A DNA stretch of 38,073 nt from assembly GCA_001898255.1 (NCBI GenBank), contig MKTK01000036.1, forward strand, positions 1 through 38,073. The letters run 5' to 3'. The notes beneath the pieces were generated by a model. That model made no database searches. It saw nothing but the letters and a program-made list of their open reading frames with translations, and was not told where the DNA came from. The translations under genes were made by a program, and so were the position numbers. Positions within the stretch are counted from its first letter, which is position 1, and the number at the start of each line of letters is the position of its first letter. The DNA comes from Chryseobacterium sp. 39-10 (GTDB lineage: Bacteria; Bacteroidota; Bacteroidia; Flavobacteriales; Weeksellaceae). Positions 20,971 to 29,332 of the stretch are shown here, piece after piece.

Positions 20971-22255
20971 GAAGTTTACCATTGGCTTCAAGTAAAGCCA
21001 TGAATCTATCTTCTGGAAGATCCTCAGCGTATTTTATGATTTTCTGCATTGTTGCTTTTTTAAATTTGAATTCGCTGTTTTTTATAATTCCGTCAACCAA
21101 ACCAGCTTTCTGGCTCTTCAGATTTTCATTTATTAAATTATTTTTCACAGTTTCCAGCACGTTATTAGGGTCTGCCTTACTCCACTTTATTAAATGGTCA
21201 TAGTTCCGAACCATGGTATTGTAACCAGTATTGGGTCTATTCTCAGTAAGTTCGGTATTATGAAGTTTTCCTCCTATTTTTTCCATGAATTGTGGCAATG
21301 TTTTTCGAGCAACAAATTCATTTGCCAGCTCCATTGTCTTTACTTCGGCTTTGGTTGGAATGTGAGGGTAAACACCGTGCTTATTTGCATTGTGCCAAAT
21401 TTCATGATGCAACGTAGAAAGCGCAGTTTCTTGTTGTAATGTAGTCGGCTTTCCAGTTTTTATGTTATTAATCGCAGCGTTGACATTATCAATAATGTGC
21501 TGCTGTAATTTAATAGTTCCGTTTCCGTCAGTTGATCCGTTTTCATCGACTGCTCTTGTAGGCATGATCTTTTTGTAACCCCTTTGGAACATTTCCGGAT
21601 TTTCGGTTGCGTAATTTTGAACATGTTTTGACAAGTCTTCCGTAGATGAGAGCGGCGCAATTTCTTTGATTGCCATTTTCACCTCTTCCGCTCCCTTCAG
21701 TTTATTGTACGGATGTTTTGGCGGGAAAACCTTCTGTTCCATTCCCGGATTAAACCTGAAAATTGCGCTTCTGTTTTTGCCGTCCGGTCCTATTTTGGTC
21801 GTTGCACGGTCGCCCGCTTCGTTGGCTTTTACAGAATCTGAGAGCTCGTATTTTGTCTTCAGAACTTCCACGGCTACACATCTACAGCGCCAACCGTTGG
21901 GCGGATAATAAGAGATCCAGAACGGATCATCTGTTGGCAAAGTGATATTCTGCAGCGCGGCATGATCTGCACGCACCCGGTCATCGTTTGCGGTCCTGTA
22001 TTGGAGGTTATATCTGCCGTCCTGGTCGATCGCAGCCCAATTGCCAGCACTCTGCGAGCTCGAAACAGCAAACTGCCATTCCGCTTCCAGATAGTTTTGG
22101 TTGTACTTCGTATTGACCTGGTTAAAATCTTTGGCAAAAGCATCGAAACCACGAATTTTGCCGTCTTCCATCAGCATGGTAGAAGCTTCCAGCAATTGGG
22201 CATGAGTTCGCAGACCTGAGAACACGAAAGTATCGTTCTGAAGCTTCGCCAACAT
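20945..22255 (-). CDS. gpF-like head morphogenesis protein with HEXXH metalloprotease-like tail domain
   Basis: 436 residues from the first ATG. Residues 1-135 match the Mu gpF-like minor head region, with DDRVRADHAALQNITLPTDDPFW and PPNGWRCRCVAVE as hallmarks. Downstream, H284-E-I-W-H288 (TLHHEIWHNANKHG) is an HEXXH zinc-binding motif, followed by TMELANEFVA (Glu309/Glu313) as the likely third ligand. That makes a zincin-like domain fused to a virion protein. It may be delivered with phage DNA or act in head maturation. The frame continues upstream of 22255 with no in-frame start (see next entry). Confidence 0.7.
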   Translation of the reverse strand: MLAKLQNDTFVFSGLRTHAQLLEASTMLMEDGKIRGFDAFAKDFNQVNTKYNQNYLEAEWQFAVSSSQSAGNWAAIDQDGRYNLQYRTANDDRVRADHAALQNITLPTDDPFWISYYPPNGWRCRCVAVEVLKTKYELSDSVKANEAGDRATTKIGPDGKNRSAIFRFNPGMEQKVFPPKHPYNKLKGAEEVKMAIKEIAPLSSTEDLSKHVQNYATENPEMFQRGYKKIMPTRAVDENGSTDGNGTIKLQQHIIDNVNAAINNIKTGKPTTLQQETALSTLHHEIWHNANKHGVYPHIPTKAEVKTMELANEFVARKTLPQFMEKIGGKLHNTELTENRPNTGYNTMVRNYDHLIKWSKADPNNVLETVKNNLINENLKSQKAGLVDGIIKNSEFKFKKATMQKIIKYAEDLPEDRFMALLEANGKLLTGNKSGK

Positions 22256-22580
22256 TTCATCCGGGATCTCATTATCGGTTACTGCAGTATTAAAAACCTT
22301 GTTGGTTTCCTCAATCAGTTTTTGGTATGGTTTGGCGGTAAGATCTTCAGGGCTGTAAGATCCTTTTTCGTGCAGGTACTTAAATGCATTTTCAGCAGCT
22401 TTTAAAACTGATTTAAAAATAGGTTCATCTGACTTTGCAGCAAGATCGATTTTCTGACAGCTTTCGCAGCTGCAGTCATAAATATAACTTAGCCTGGAAT
22501 GAAGTCCGTTGAAATATATTTTAGAACTGACAGGTAACGGTTGGTTGCCAGCTCTTAGGTGAAAAAATAGTCTGCTGCAT
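22256..22580 (-). other. Frame-extended N-terminus of the gpF-like gene, probably frameshifted
   Basis: In the frame of the gpF-like protein, an open stretch continues for about 300 nt upstream without ATG, GTG or TTG. It encodes sensible residues (YFNGLHSRLSYIYDCSCESC, then KIDLAAKSDEPIF). An ATG in another frame at 22578-22580 (MQQTIFSPKSWQPTV) overlaps the portal stop by 26 nt, which is the typical start position. Joining the two needs a +1 shift near 22510-22550. Either a true frameshift or a sequence error separates the natural start from the main frame. Confidence 0.55.
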
Positions 22581-23811
22581 TTAATTTGTTACCAGGAATA
22601 GGCGTTGCTTCTTTTCTACCAACAATTTTAATCCCGAATTTTTCAGCAAGCCATTTTTCATCTACCATAAAACCTTTTTCTTCAGCTTCCATACATCTTT
22701 TCCAAAGTTCTGCAAGATCTTCTGAAATTTCCCAGTTAAAAACATAATCTGCCGGAACAATGCCAATTCGTGCGAGCGCCGGCATTACTTTAGAATTCAT
22801 GTACATTTCAACCATGGCCATATCAGCCAGAACCAGTTTTGAAAGTAATTTTTGGGAAGCCGTTTCTTTAGAGTTGGATCCGTTTTTTGTATCCTGCCCA
22901 ACAATTGCTCCTGATATCAGTAATGAATTCTGATTGTCGCAGAAACTTAATAAATTACCGTAAACATCGCCATTGGTCGAAACTCCTTTTGCCCATTCGA
23001 ATTCCTCTGTCGTGTCGATGATAAACCACGCCGCGGACCCCATGTCCTGCATCATTTTCTTACCTCTGGAAACCGCTGCCGGATCTGAAGCATCCGTTTT
23101 GTAAACGCGTGGCGGAATACCGTAGATTTCGCAAAGCTCAGACCAGCATGATTCCCCAAATCTTTTGAATAGTGCGTGCGGAACGGCTTTATTTAACAAG
23201 CCTTTTTCGCCAGGTTTCCCAAACTCTAAAACCCACGTTCCAAACTCCGGAACTTCGCGGTACTTCACGCCTTTGTCTTCGTTGTAATCGAAGAGCATAA
23301 CGCCTTTTTTAGCCAAAACATTCTGACGCGGAATCAGATCTGCTTTCAGCTGCGGTTCGTTCAGTCCGTCCTGTTTCCAGTCCAGTTCAACCAGAGAATG
23401 GCCATAAAATCTTGTGTTGATAATATGGGTTATCAGATCGTTAAAAAGTTCTGTGTTCTGTAAATTTGCAGTTAATTCTATATCAACATCTTTCGCACCT
23501 TTTTTCCGTAGATTGAAAGAAGATCCCAATGTGTCCTGGATCCGGTTTTCAATCTGTGAAGTTAAAACCGCATCATCCAGAATAGTATCATACAGATTGT
23601 ACAAAAGATACACTGAAGGACTGTCGGTATTGTTGAAACCGTTCAGCGCCGCTTTCCATTTGGCGATATCCTGGCGCGTTTGGGTTACGGTTTTATCTAC
23701 GAGCTGGGAAACCAGATTATTTGCGCGGGTTTTCGCTGATGCGTTCCCGGTTGTTTTCGCGGCGAGCTGATTTCTGTTATTTTGAGTTTTGTTATTTCGG
23801 TTTCTGGCCAT
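22555..23811 (-). CDS. Mu-type portal protein (gp29-like, DUF935)
   Basis: 418 residues. The hallmark segments include DDAVLTSQIENRIQDTLG, INTRFYGHSLVELDW, GYGESCW-type FGESCWSELCEIYGIPPRV and a C-terminal helix (LAELWKRCMEAEEKG). It forms the dodecameric portal at one head vertex, where terminase docks and DNA enters. It begins 3 nt after the small upstream gene. The order (terminase, gp36-like, portal, gpF, gpG) resembles Mu relatives. Confidence 0.9.
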   Translation of the reverse strand: MARNRNNKTQNNRNQLAAKTTGNASAKTRANNLVSQLVDKTVTQTRQDIAKWKAALNGFNNTDSPSVYLLYNLYDTILDDAVLTSQIENRIQDTLGSSFNLRKKGAKDVDIELTANLQNTELFNDLITHIINTRFYGHSLVELDWKQDGLNEPQLKADLIPRQNVLAKKGVMLFDYNEDKGVKYREVPEFGTWVLEFGKPGEKGLLNKAVPHALFKRFGESCWSELCEIYGIPPRVYKTDASDPAAVSRGKKMMQDMGSAAWFIIDTTEEFEWAKGVSTNGDVYGNLLSFCDNQNSLLISGAIVGQDTKNGSNSKETASQKLLSKLVLADMAMVEMYMNSKVMPALARIGIVPADYVFNWEISEDLAELWKRCMEAEEKGFMVDEKWLAEKFGIKIVGRKEATPIPGNKLNAADYFFT

Positions 23812-23814
23812 GGT

Positions 23815-23952
23815 TTAGTTTTTTGAGAATGCTTTATAAAATTGAGAATCGGGGTAAAATCTTAAGTTATGCCGGTGAAAGCACGGGAACCCCAACACAT
23901 CTACACCAACGATAAATACAATTGTTTTGCAGGCTTTTTTAATCTTATTCAT
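23815..23952 (-). CDS. Short membrane or cysteine-containing protein before the portal
   Basis: 45 residues from the ATG at 23952 (MNKIKKACKTIVFIVGVDVLGF). A weak hydrophobic stretch is followed by FHRHNLRFYPDSQFY. It overlaps the gp36-like gene by 8 nt and ends 3 nt before the portal ATG, which favours a real gene. Function unknown. Confidence 0.45.
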   Translation of the reverse strand: MNKIKKACKTIVFIVGVDVLGFPCFHRHNLRFYPDSQFYKAFSKN

Positions 23953-24388
23953 GGTTAAATTTTTCTCTTGATCCGTAAATAAAAGGTTCTGTTCCGGTTG
24001 AATCATCCGTTTCCGGTGTTTCGGGAAGTGTGCTTAATTTGATCTCACCCCGTGCGAGCTGACGCAGCCAGGTGACTGCACGGTCGTACCGTTCTTTTGC
24101 TGTTTCGTAAATGATATCGGCATTGCACAGCTCAATGATGTAGAACTTTGCGATCGTTGCGGTCATTCTTACCAACAGCGCATTACGGTCGGTTCCGGTG
24201 GCTCCGAGAATTGCCGGGATATCCAGACGCGGACGGCCGTCGCTCCATTCGATGGCGGCTAAATAGGATCTCAGTTCCTCTTCAGCTGAGGCCATTGCCT
24301 GAAGCGGTATATTTTCGTCGCCTTCCGTGATCTGATCGATCTGGTAGCTGTAAATCGTGGTGCCTAAATCGGTTATTTCTAAAAACAT
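23945..24388 (-). CDS. gp36-like phage protein (DUF1320)
   Basis: 147 residues from ATG 24388 (MFLEITDLGTTIYSYQIDQI). The pattern with RYD-type KERYDRAVTWLRQLARGEI and a preceding EEELRSYLAAIEW fits the Mu gp36-like / DUF1320 family. The family is tied to head-tail completion. An upstream start at 24451 exists but would overlap the terminase stop, so it is less likely. Confidence 0.7.
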   Translation of the reverse strand: MFLEITDLGTTIYSYQIDQITEGDENIPLQAMASAEEELRSYLAAIEWSDGRPRLDIPAILGATGTDRNALLVRMTATIAKFYIIELCNADIIYETAKERYDRAVTWLRQLARGEIKLSTLPETPETDDSTGTEPFIYGSREKFNHE

Positions 24389-24404
24389 AATGTTTGTATT
24401 TGCG

Positions 24405-25937
24405 TTAATATCTTCTGCTTTCGATCTGTCCGGACGCGTACGCCAGATCATCTTTTACCACGCGGGTATCAATCATGGTTTTACCACCTTCCACGGCATC
24501 TGGTCCGTCCATTTCTTTGGAATCTTTGGAAACTCCCAGCCACTCATCTTCCATCTGTACCATCATTGGATTTTCCTTTTCCTTTTCATTGAAAATGATG
24601 TTTCCGTCTTCATTGTCATCGGCCATATTTTCCAAACGCTCGAATTTGTCGGCCTTTTTGCGTTTATCTTCGCGAACGGGAAGTTTTATCCCATGTTCTT
24701 TCCGGTACTGCTCGAGCAGCGGTTTCACGACCTGCTGAAAGTGAGGATCCTGAAGACTGTTGTTTTCGATAAACATTTTTTTTGCATCGATGCCGCCGCG
24801 GTCCAGGTAATTGTAAGCCTGACCAATCCAGCCGACCATTTCTCTGTTGGTAGCTTTACCCAACCAAACCCGGTAGATGTAATATTTACCCTCGAAAAGT
24901 CCAATGATAATAACAGCCTTTGATGAAGAGTTTTTCTCGCGGTTATTCGATGGTGAAGAATCGACGTAAGTCACGACCTTTTCACATTTTTTCAGCGGCG
25001 GACATTTTCCGTAAACGATCTGTTTGAAGGTGTCACCTTCCGCAGACGGGTTATTGTAGTATTCCTTCTGTTCGGCTTTCTTAGAGATCTTCCGTTTGCC
25101 TTTGGAATTATAGAACATCGCCCGGATCATTTCAGGCGTGTTTTTCGCCCACGTAGGTTTTCCGGCTTTGTCGGTTAAGTTCACAATATCCCAACAGTCC
25201 GCGAGTTCGCCCATGATGGTGATGGTGCAATACTTGTGAATGATGTTACCATTAATAATCACCAGTAACGGAACTGAAACAGAACGCGTTGGAATAACCG
25301 CTTCCTGGATCCAGTCGGTATCTGCTTTCACGCGGTCTTTATTCCGGCATTTTTCGTCGGTATCAAAGTCATCGATAATAATCGCGTCCGGACGTGCAGC
25401 ATCGTTCCGGGTTCCCCTCGGAGATTGGCCGGCACCCAGTGCACGGAATGAAAATCCCCATTTTGTGGTAAACTCGTGATCTTCCCATTTGCCGACCTGG
25501 CGCTGCACCCCGTAATCGTTAATGATCCGGTTGTTTGATTCCAGGAGATTCTTATAAGGCAAAAGCAAACGTTTGGCGTTATCCTCGGTATTCGAGATCA
25601 TGAGCCAAACCTTCTTTTTCTTTGTAAATGACAGATACAGTGCTTCCATCATGGTGCGCGCTGATTTTGCGAGCTCACGGGACCAAGAACGCACTTCCAG
25701 CCACTCAGGATTATCAACCACGCGTTTGGTGGCTTTCTTATGGAATGGTGCCGGTTCTGCCGTGTAGTACGATGGGAAATAGTATGCAAACCATTTTTCA
25801 GGATCCGCTTCTAAAGCTGCGATCCTTTTCTTTTTCTGGATCTCGCTTTCGCGAATATCAACAGGTGTACTTTTCGCAATATTATCGCGAAATAAGGACC
25901 AGTTTTCAAGATGTTTTTTATCCGACTGTTTTGCCAT
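24405..25937 (-). CDS. Large terminase subunit
   Basis: 510 residues. The ATPase part has a Walker A-like SRELAKSART (86-95) and Walker B DAIIIDDFD (about 184-192). The nuclease part shows YVDSSPS and a later DGPDAVEGG with acidic residues for two metals, as in RNase H-fold terminases. The motor translocates DNA into the head and cuts it. The small subunit stop overlaps its start by 1 nt. Confidence 0.9.
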   Translation of the reverse strand: MAKQSDKKHLENWSLFRDNIAKSTPVDIRESEIQKKKRIAALEADPEKWFAYYFPSYYTAEPAPFHKKATKRVVDNPEWLEVRSWSRELAKSARTMMEALYLSFTKKKKVWLMISNTEDNAKRLLLPYKNLLESNNRIINDYGVQRQVGKWEDHEFTTKWGFSFRALGAGQSPRGTRNDAARPDAIIIDDFDTDEKCRNKDRVKADTDWIQEAVIPTRSVSVPLLVIINGNIIHKYCTITIMGELADCWDIVNLTDKAGKPTWAKNTPEMIRAMFYNSKGKRKISKKAEQKEYYNNPSAEGDTFKQIVYGKCPPLKKCEKVVTYVDSSPSNNREKNSSSKAVIIIGLFEGKYYIYRVWLGKATNREMVGWIGQAYNYLDRGGIDAKKMFIENNSLQDPHFQQVVKPLLEQYRKEHGIKLPVREDKRKKADKFERLENMADDNEDGNIIFNEKEKENPMMVQMEDEWLGVSKDSKEMDGPDAVEGGKTMIDTRVVKDDLAYASGQIESRRY

Positions 25938-26470
25938 TATTTCAATTGCTGACGGATGAACATATCGAATAACTCACTTATTTTCTGGGACATCTCAAAA
26001 TCAATTTCCCTTACGTATTCACAAAACGTCATGGCGATCTGTACGGTTTCGCCGATGGAAACTTCACCTTCCAGTTTATGGATGGCGTTGGTGATCTTCG
26101 CAATGGAATCCGTTTCCTTAGAAGTTGGGTAATTGGATAAAACCACCGGATCATATTCAGGAGCCTTAAACAGCGGCTTACCTTCTTTATCCAGCTTAAC
26201 AGGTGTTGTCATTGATTTGGTGACAATCGGCCGGTTTTCGATCTCTTCATTCAGCCTGGCTAACTGATCATACAGCATGGTGATCTGCTGGGCTTTGGTG
26301 GTCATTAAAGATTTCTTCAATTTCTTCCATTCCCCGTCATTCGCTTCGATCCAGGTTTTCAGCGTTTTTTCAGTAACGCCCACTTTTTCGGCGATTTCCT
26401 TCTGTGTAAGGTTTTTTTCAGTGTACAGGAACTTCGCGTATTCGCGTTGTTCGGTTTTCTTCAGTCCCAT
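25937..26470 (-). CDS. Small terminase subunit, HTH-containing
   Basis: 177 residues from ATG 26470 (MGLKKTEQREYAKFLY). The N-terminal helix-turn-helix is EKNLTQKEIAEKVGVTEKTLKTWIE. A middle coiled coil and the C-terminal part (KISELFDMFIRQQLK) fit the DNA-recognition subunit that partners the large terminase. An in-frame extension to 26656 adds a Cys-rich, low-complexity translation of the repeated promoter region, so it is rejected as start. Confidence 0.8.
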   Translation of the reverse strand: MGLKKTEQREYAKFLYTEKNLTQKEIAEKVGVTEKTLKTWIEANDGEWKKLKKSLMTTKAQQITMLYDQLARLNEEIENRPIVTKSMTTPVKLDKEGKPLFKAPEYDPVVLSNYPTSKETDSIAKITNAIHKLEGEVSIGETVQIAMTFCEYVREIDFEMSQKISELFDMFIRQQLK

Positions 26471-26538
26471 GGTTAAGTTAGTTTCCCCGCAAAATTGCCA
26501 TTTTGGGTACCGCTGTGAAATAATGTGTACAGCTTCTT

Positions 26539-26595
26539 TACAATGTTGCTCAGTTTCTGTACAACATTGCTCAGTTTCTGTACAACTATTTTCTG
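26539..26595. promoter_or_regulatory. 21-bp direct repeats between divergent late operons
   Basis: Two near-identical 21-bp units (tacaatgttgctcagtttctg 26539-26559 and tacaacattgctcagtttc-tg 26560-26580) plus a 15-bp partial third (26581-26595). Units differ only in the atgtt/acatt part, which makes CAATGTTG and CAACATTG an inverted pair. The 21-bp period is two helical turns, so a protein could bind the same face. It lies between the divergent starts at 26470 and 26643 and so is a strong candidate late-gene activator site. Confidence 0.6.
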
Positions 26596-26642
26596 CACTG
26601 AAATTACCTGCGGATGTTTGTGCTTTAAATCTGACAAAAAAG

Positions 26643-27593
26643 ATGTCAAGACACAAATTCGTACTTAATGATGAAACAAAAGTAAATCAGTTTGGTTTCC
26701 GCGTTTCCAACGCTGGATTAGATCTGGACCGCTTCCGGGCGAATCCGGTAATTCTGGATAATCACAGTAATTCCAATTTCTCTGTTATAGGCAGATGGGA
26801 GAATATTCAGATTGAAGGTAACCTGTTAACGGCTGAAGCTGTTTTCGATGACGGAGATCCCAACGCAAAAGAGATCGGGCGGAAAGTAGAAGCAGGTTTC
26901 ATTAAAGGTTCCAGCTTAGGACTGAACCCTTTCAGCATGAGCAATTTTGTGATTGCCCCGGATGATACTTATGACCTGGTAAGATCTGAGGTTCTTGAAG
27001 CTTCGATCGTGCCGATCCCCAACAACGCCAACGCTATTAAACTCTATGCTGCCACCGAAGACAGCATGAAGGAACTTCAGGAAAGTGAGATTTCCGAAAT
27101 CCTTTTAATGGCTTCTGACTTATCAAATTTTAACCTTAATAATTCCATGAAAAAAATCACCCTTACATTATCCGCAGTGGCCGCATTAGGTTTGCCGGGT
27201 AATACCCTTGAGCATGATGAATCTTTAGTAAACGACAAGATCATCAATTTGAAATCTCAACTCGATGAGGCAAACCTGAAGATTAAAGGTTTCCAGGATC
27301 TTGAAAACGACAAGAAAGCGAAACTTTCCGCTGATACGGTGAAGGCCGATATCGCAGCCGGAAAAATTGACGCTACCAAAGAAGCTGATTTTATTAAGCT
27401 TCACGCTGAATTCCCGGACTTGTATAAATCTACAGTAACCGATATGCCTGCCAAAAACAAATTAGGCGCTCAGGTGAACGGTGGTCAGGTGGCGGAAGTG
27501 AAAACGATGGATGATTTCCAAAAGCTTGATCTTAACGCTCAGTTGGAATTCAAGAACAGCAACCCAGACGCTTACAAAGCACTCTTTTCATAA
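26643..27593 (+). CDS. Prohead protease with C-terminal scaffold domain
   Basis: 316 residues from ATG 26643 (MSRHKFVLNDETKVNQ). The N-terminal 150 residues look like an HK97-type (S78) prohead protease, with His41 in LDNHSNSNF and Ser90/Ser91 in IKGSSLGLNP. The rest is helical and rich in K/E/A (LKIKGFQDLENDKKAKLSAD and MDDFQKLDLNAQLEFKN), like phage capsid scaffolds. A single-gene fusion replaces the Mu protease I / scaffold Z pair. The open frame extends upstream to 26277 only as antisense to terminase, so it is not used. Confidence 0.8.
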   Translation: MSRHKFVLNDETKVNQFGFRVSNAGLDLDRFRANPVILDNHSNSNFSVIGRWENIQIEGNLLTAEAVFDDGDPNAKEIGRKVEAGFIKGSSLGLNPFSMSNFVIAPDDTYDLVRSEVLEASIVPIPNNANAIKLYAATEDSMKELQESEISEILLMASDLSNFNLNNSMKKITLTLSAVAALGLPGNTLEHDESLVNDKIINLKSQLDEANLKIKGFQDLENDKKAKLSADTVKADIAAGKIDATKEADFIKLHAEFPDLYKSTVTDMPAKNKLGAQVNGGQVAEVKTMDDFQKLDLNAQLEFKNSNPDAYKALFS

Positions 27594-27613
27594 TTCTTTC
27601 ATTTTTTAAATTT

Positions 27614-27646
27614 TTCCAGCCTTCTTTTTGTGAAGGAGGCTGGTTT
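27614..27646 (+). terminator. Hairpin before the capsid gene
   Basis: Stem CCAGCCTTC / GAAGGAGGCTGG (one bulge) with a T-rich loop and TTTTT after it. Located in the 88-nt gap between protease/scaffold and capsid. Confidence 0.75.
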
Positions 27647-27681
27647 TTCAAAAAACTAATAACCATTTAAACCCTAAAATA

Positions 27682-28596
27682 ATGCCAGCAAATTTTCCAG
27701 AAGTATGGAGCGCGCGCGTAATTCAACTTTTAACCACGCAAAACGTGGCACCCTGGTTGGACGGGATCGCGGAACTTGATACAGAAGTTATAGAAATGGG
27801 ATCCGGTTCTGCCGGTGAGACTAACGTCATCCATCTACCGGTTGAAACTTTTCAGCCTGAAGTTCTATTGAACAATACCACTTACCCTATCGCAGTAGAG
27901 CAGTTCACTGATACTGAAGTAATCATCAAACTGGATAAATACCAGACCAAAGCAACTTCGCTTTCTGATGATCAGATCATGGGTGCATCTTACGCCCGTA
28001 TCGATAGTGCAACTAAAGGTCACGTGACGCAGATCAACAGTACGAAGTACAGAAAAGCGATCCACGCACAAGCGCCAGCATCTGACGCCGCTAAAACCCC
28101 GGTTCTGAAACTTACGTTCGCAGGAACTGAAAGCGGCACCGAAAAAGCCGAAATGCTTTACAATAAAATTGTGGAGCTGAAAGATAAATTCGACAAACAG
28201 GAAGTTCCGGTAGAAGGCAGACGCCTTGTTTTGTCAACAGATCACGAAAACATTCTGTTATTGGACAGAAACCGTTTCGGAAACCTTTTGGCTGACATCA
28301 ACAGCGGAACCGTGGCGAAAAAAATCGCAGGTTTCGAGATTTTCTCTTATGTAGGGAATCCGAAATATTCAGCTGCAGGTGTGAAAAACGCTTTCGGCGC
28401 TGTAGGAGTTCCAGCGACTGACCTGGTTGCATCCGTTGCTTTTCACAAGGATAACGTAGCGAAGAAAACAGGTTTAACAAAACAGTATTTCAGCAAGTCC
28501 GATGGTTCACCAACCACCCAGACCAACCTATTGAACTACCGCCACTATTTCATCGCTATGCCAGCGAAAAATGAAATGATCGGCGCCATCATCTAA
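27682..28596 (+). CDS. Major capsid protein, Mu T-type
   Basis: 304 residues. The N-terminus MPANFPEVWSARVIQLLTTQNVAPWLDGIAE (given as two segments, about 1-15 and 16-31) and the later RLVLSTDHENILLLDR and IAGFEIFSYVGNP segments fit an HK97-fold capsid protein of the Mu T-like group. It is the most abundant virion protein. A preceding terminator-like hairpin may help a separate promoter or processing raise its level. No delta domain is seen, which fits a separate scaffold. Confidence 0.8.
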   Translation: MPANFPEVWSARVIQLLTTQNVAPWLDGIAELDTEVIEMGSGSAGETNVIHLPVETFQPEVLLNNTTYPIAVEQFTDTEVIIKLDKYQTKATSLSDDQIMGASYARIDSATKGHVTQINSTKYRKAIHAQAPASDAAKTPVLKLTFAGTESGTEKAEMLYNKIVELKDKFDKQEVPVEGRRLVLSTDHENILLLDRNRFGNLLADINSGTVAKKIAGFEIFSYVGNPKYSAAGVKNAFGAVGVPATDLVASVAFHKDNVAKKTGLTKQYFSKSDGSPTTQTNLLNYRHYFIAMPAKNEMIGAII

Positions 28597-28605
28597 TTCA
28601 TTGTT

Positions 28606-28947
28606 GTGAATATAGAGATAGTACTAACGGCTTTAGTAGGCGTCTTCACCTCCTTGGGAACTTGGTTTGCGGCCAGACGGAAAAAACTCGCAGATGTACA
28701 AAGCTCAGAGCTTGAAAACGTTGAAAAGGCCGTGAAGTTCTATCGGGAACAGCTCGAAGACATTGCCAACCGATGGAAGGACGCCACTGACGAAGCGAAC
28801 ACCATGAACGCATTATACCGCCAGGCACTGAAGGATCTTAATTCTATGGAATTAAAATTTAACCAGCTCGCGGATGAAAACAGGGCTCTGATTGATGAGC
28901 TAAAAAAGTACAAACAATTAAACGGAAAAATACTTACCAATGAGTAA
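28606..28947 (+). CDS. Membrane-anchored coiled-coil protein
   Basis: 113 residues. The only upstream start is GTG 28606 (M-N-I-E-I-V). One hydrophobic segment (IVLTALVGVFTSLGTWFAA) then a long coiled coil. It overlaps the next gene by 8 nt. It may be a holin- or spanin-like lysis protein or a capsid accessory; neither is shown. Confidence 0.45.
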   Translation: MNIEIVLTALVGVFTSLGTWFAARRKKLADVQSSELENVEKAVKFYREQLEDIANRWKDATDEANTMNALYRQALKDLNSMELKFNQLADENRALIDELKKYKQLNGKILTNE

Positions 28948-29332
28948 TGATACTTTTAAAAATAACCCGGATCTGAAAGAATATTTTGAGACTTCCGACG
29001 GCCAGAAATTCTACAAAGAGGATCTGGCAAAAAATCACGCCAGAAGCCTGGATGATAAGGGCGTAACTCACGTATTCAGAGATCAGACAATTGAAGCTGA
29101 CCGGGAAACCGCCCAAAAGATTTTAGCCAAAGTTCCGGAAATGGATCTGGAAACTGCGCAGGACTATCTTAATGCTGAAATTACTGATTCCCCACGCAAA
29201 AGCGTTGTAGCAGCTCTTGAAAAAAGAATTGCACAACTGGAAGCTGCCAACCCCGCTAAAAGCGATGGTACACCAGGCGCTGAAGGTACCGAGACCGGTG
29301 CTGAAGGTACAAACCAAAACACTGAAGATTAA
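28940..29332 (+). CDS. Hypothetical virion or head-tail protein
   Basis: 130 residues, acidic, helical middle (TAQKILAKVPEMDLETAQDYLNAEI), a coiled coil (ALEKRIAQLEAAN) and a low-complexity tail with G-A-E-G-T repeats. The frame overlaps the sheath start by 1 nt. Located between capsid and sheath, where Mu-like phages encode head-completion proteins, so that role is likely but unproven. Confidence 0.5.
   Translation: MSNDTFKNNPDLKEYFETSDGQKFYKEDLAKNHARSLDDKGVTHVFRDQTIEADRETAQKILAKVPEMDLETAQDYLNAEITDSPRKSVVAALEKRIAQLEAANPAKSDGTPGAEGTETGAEGTNQNTED

Noticed and set aside
26277-26642. Upstream extension of the protease frame
   Set aside because: It runs antisense through the small terminase gene and the 21-bp repeats; ATG 26643 gives the expected protease N-terminus.
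26471-26656. Upstream extension of the small terminase frame
   Set aside because: It encodes Cys-rich repeats from the 21-bp DNA repeats; ATG 26470 begins the HTH protein directly.
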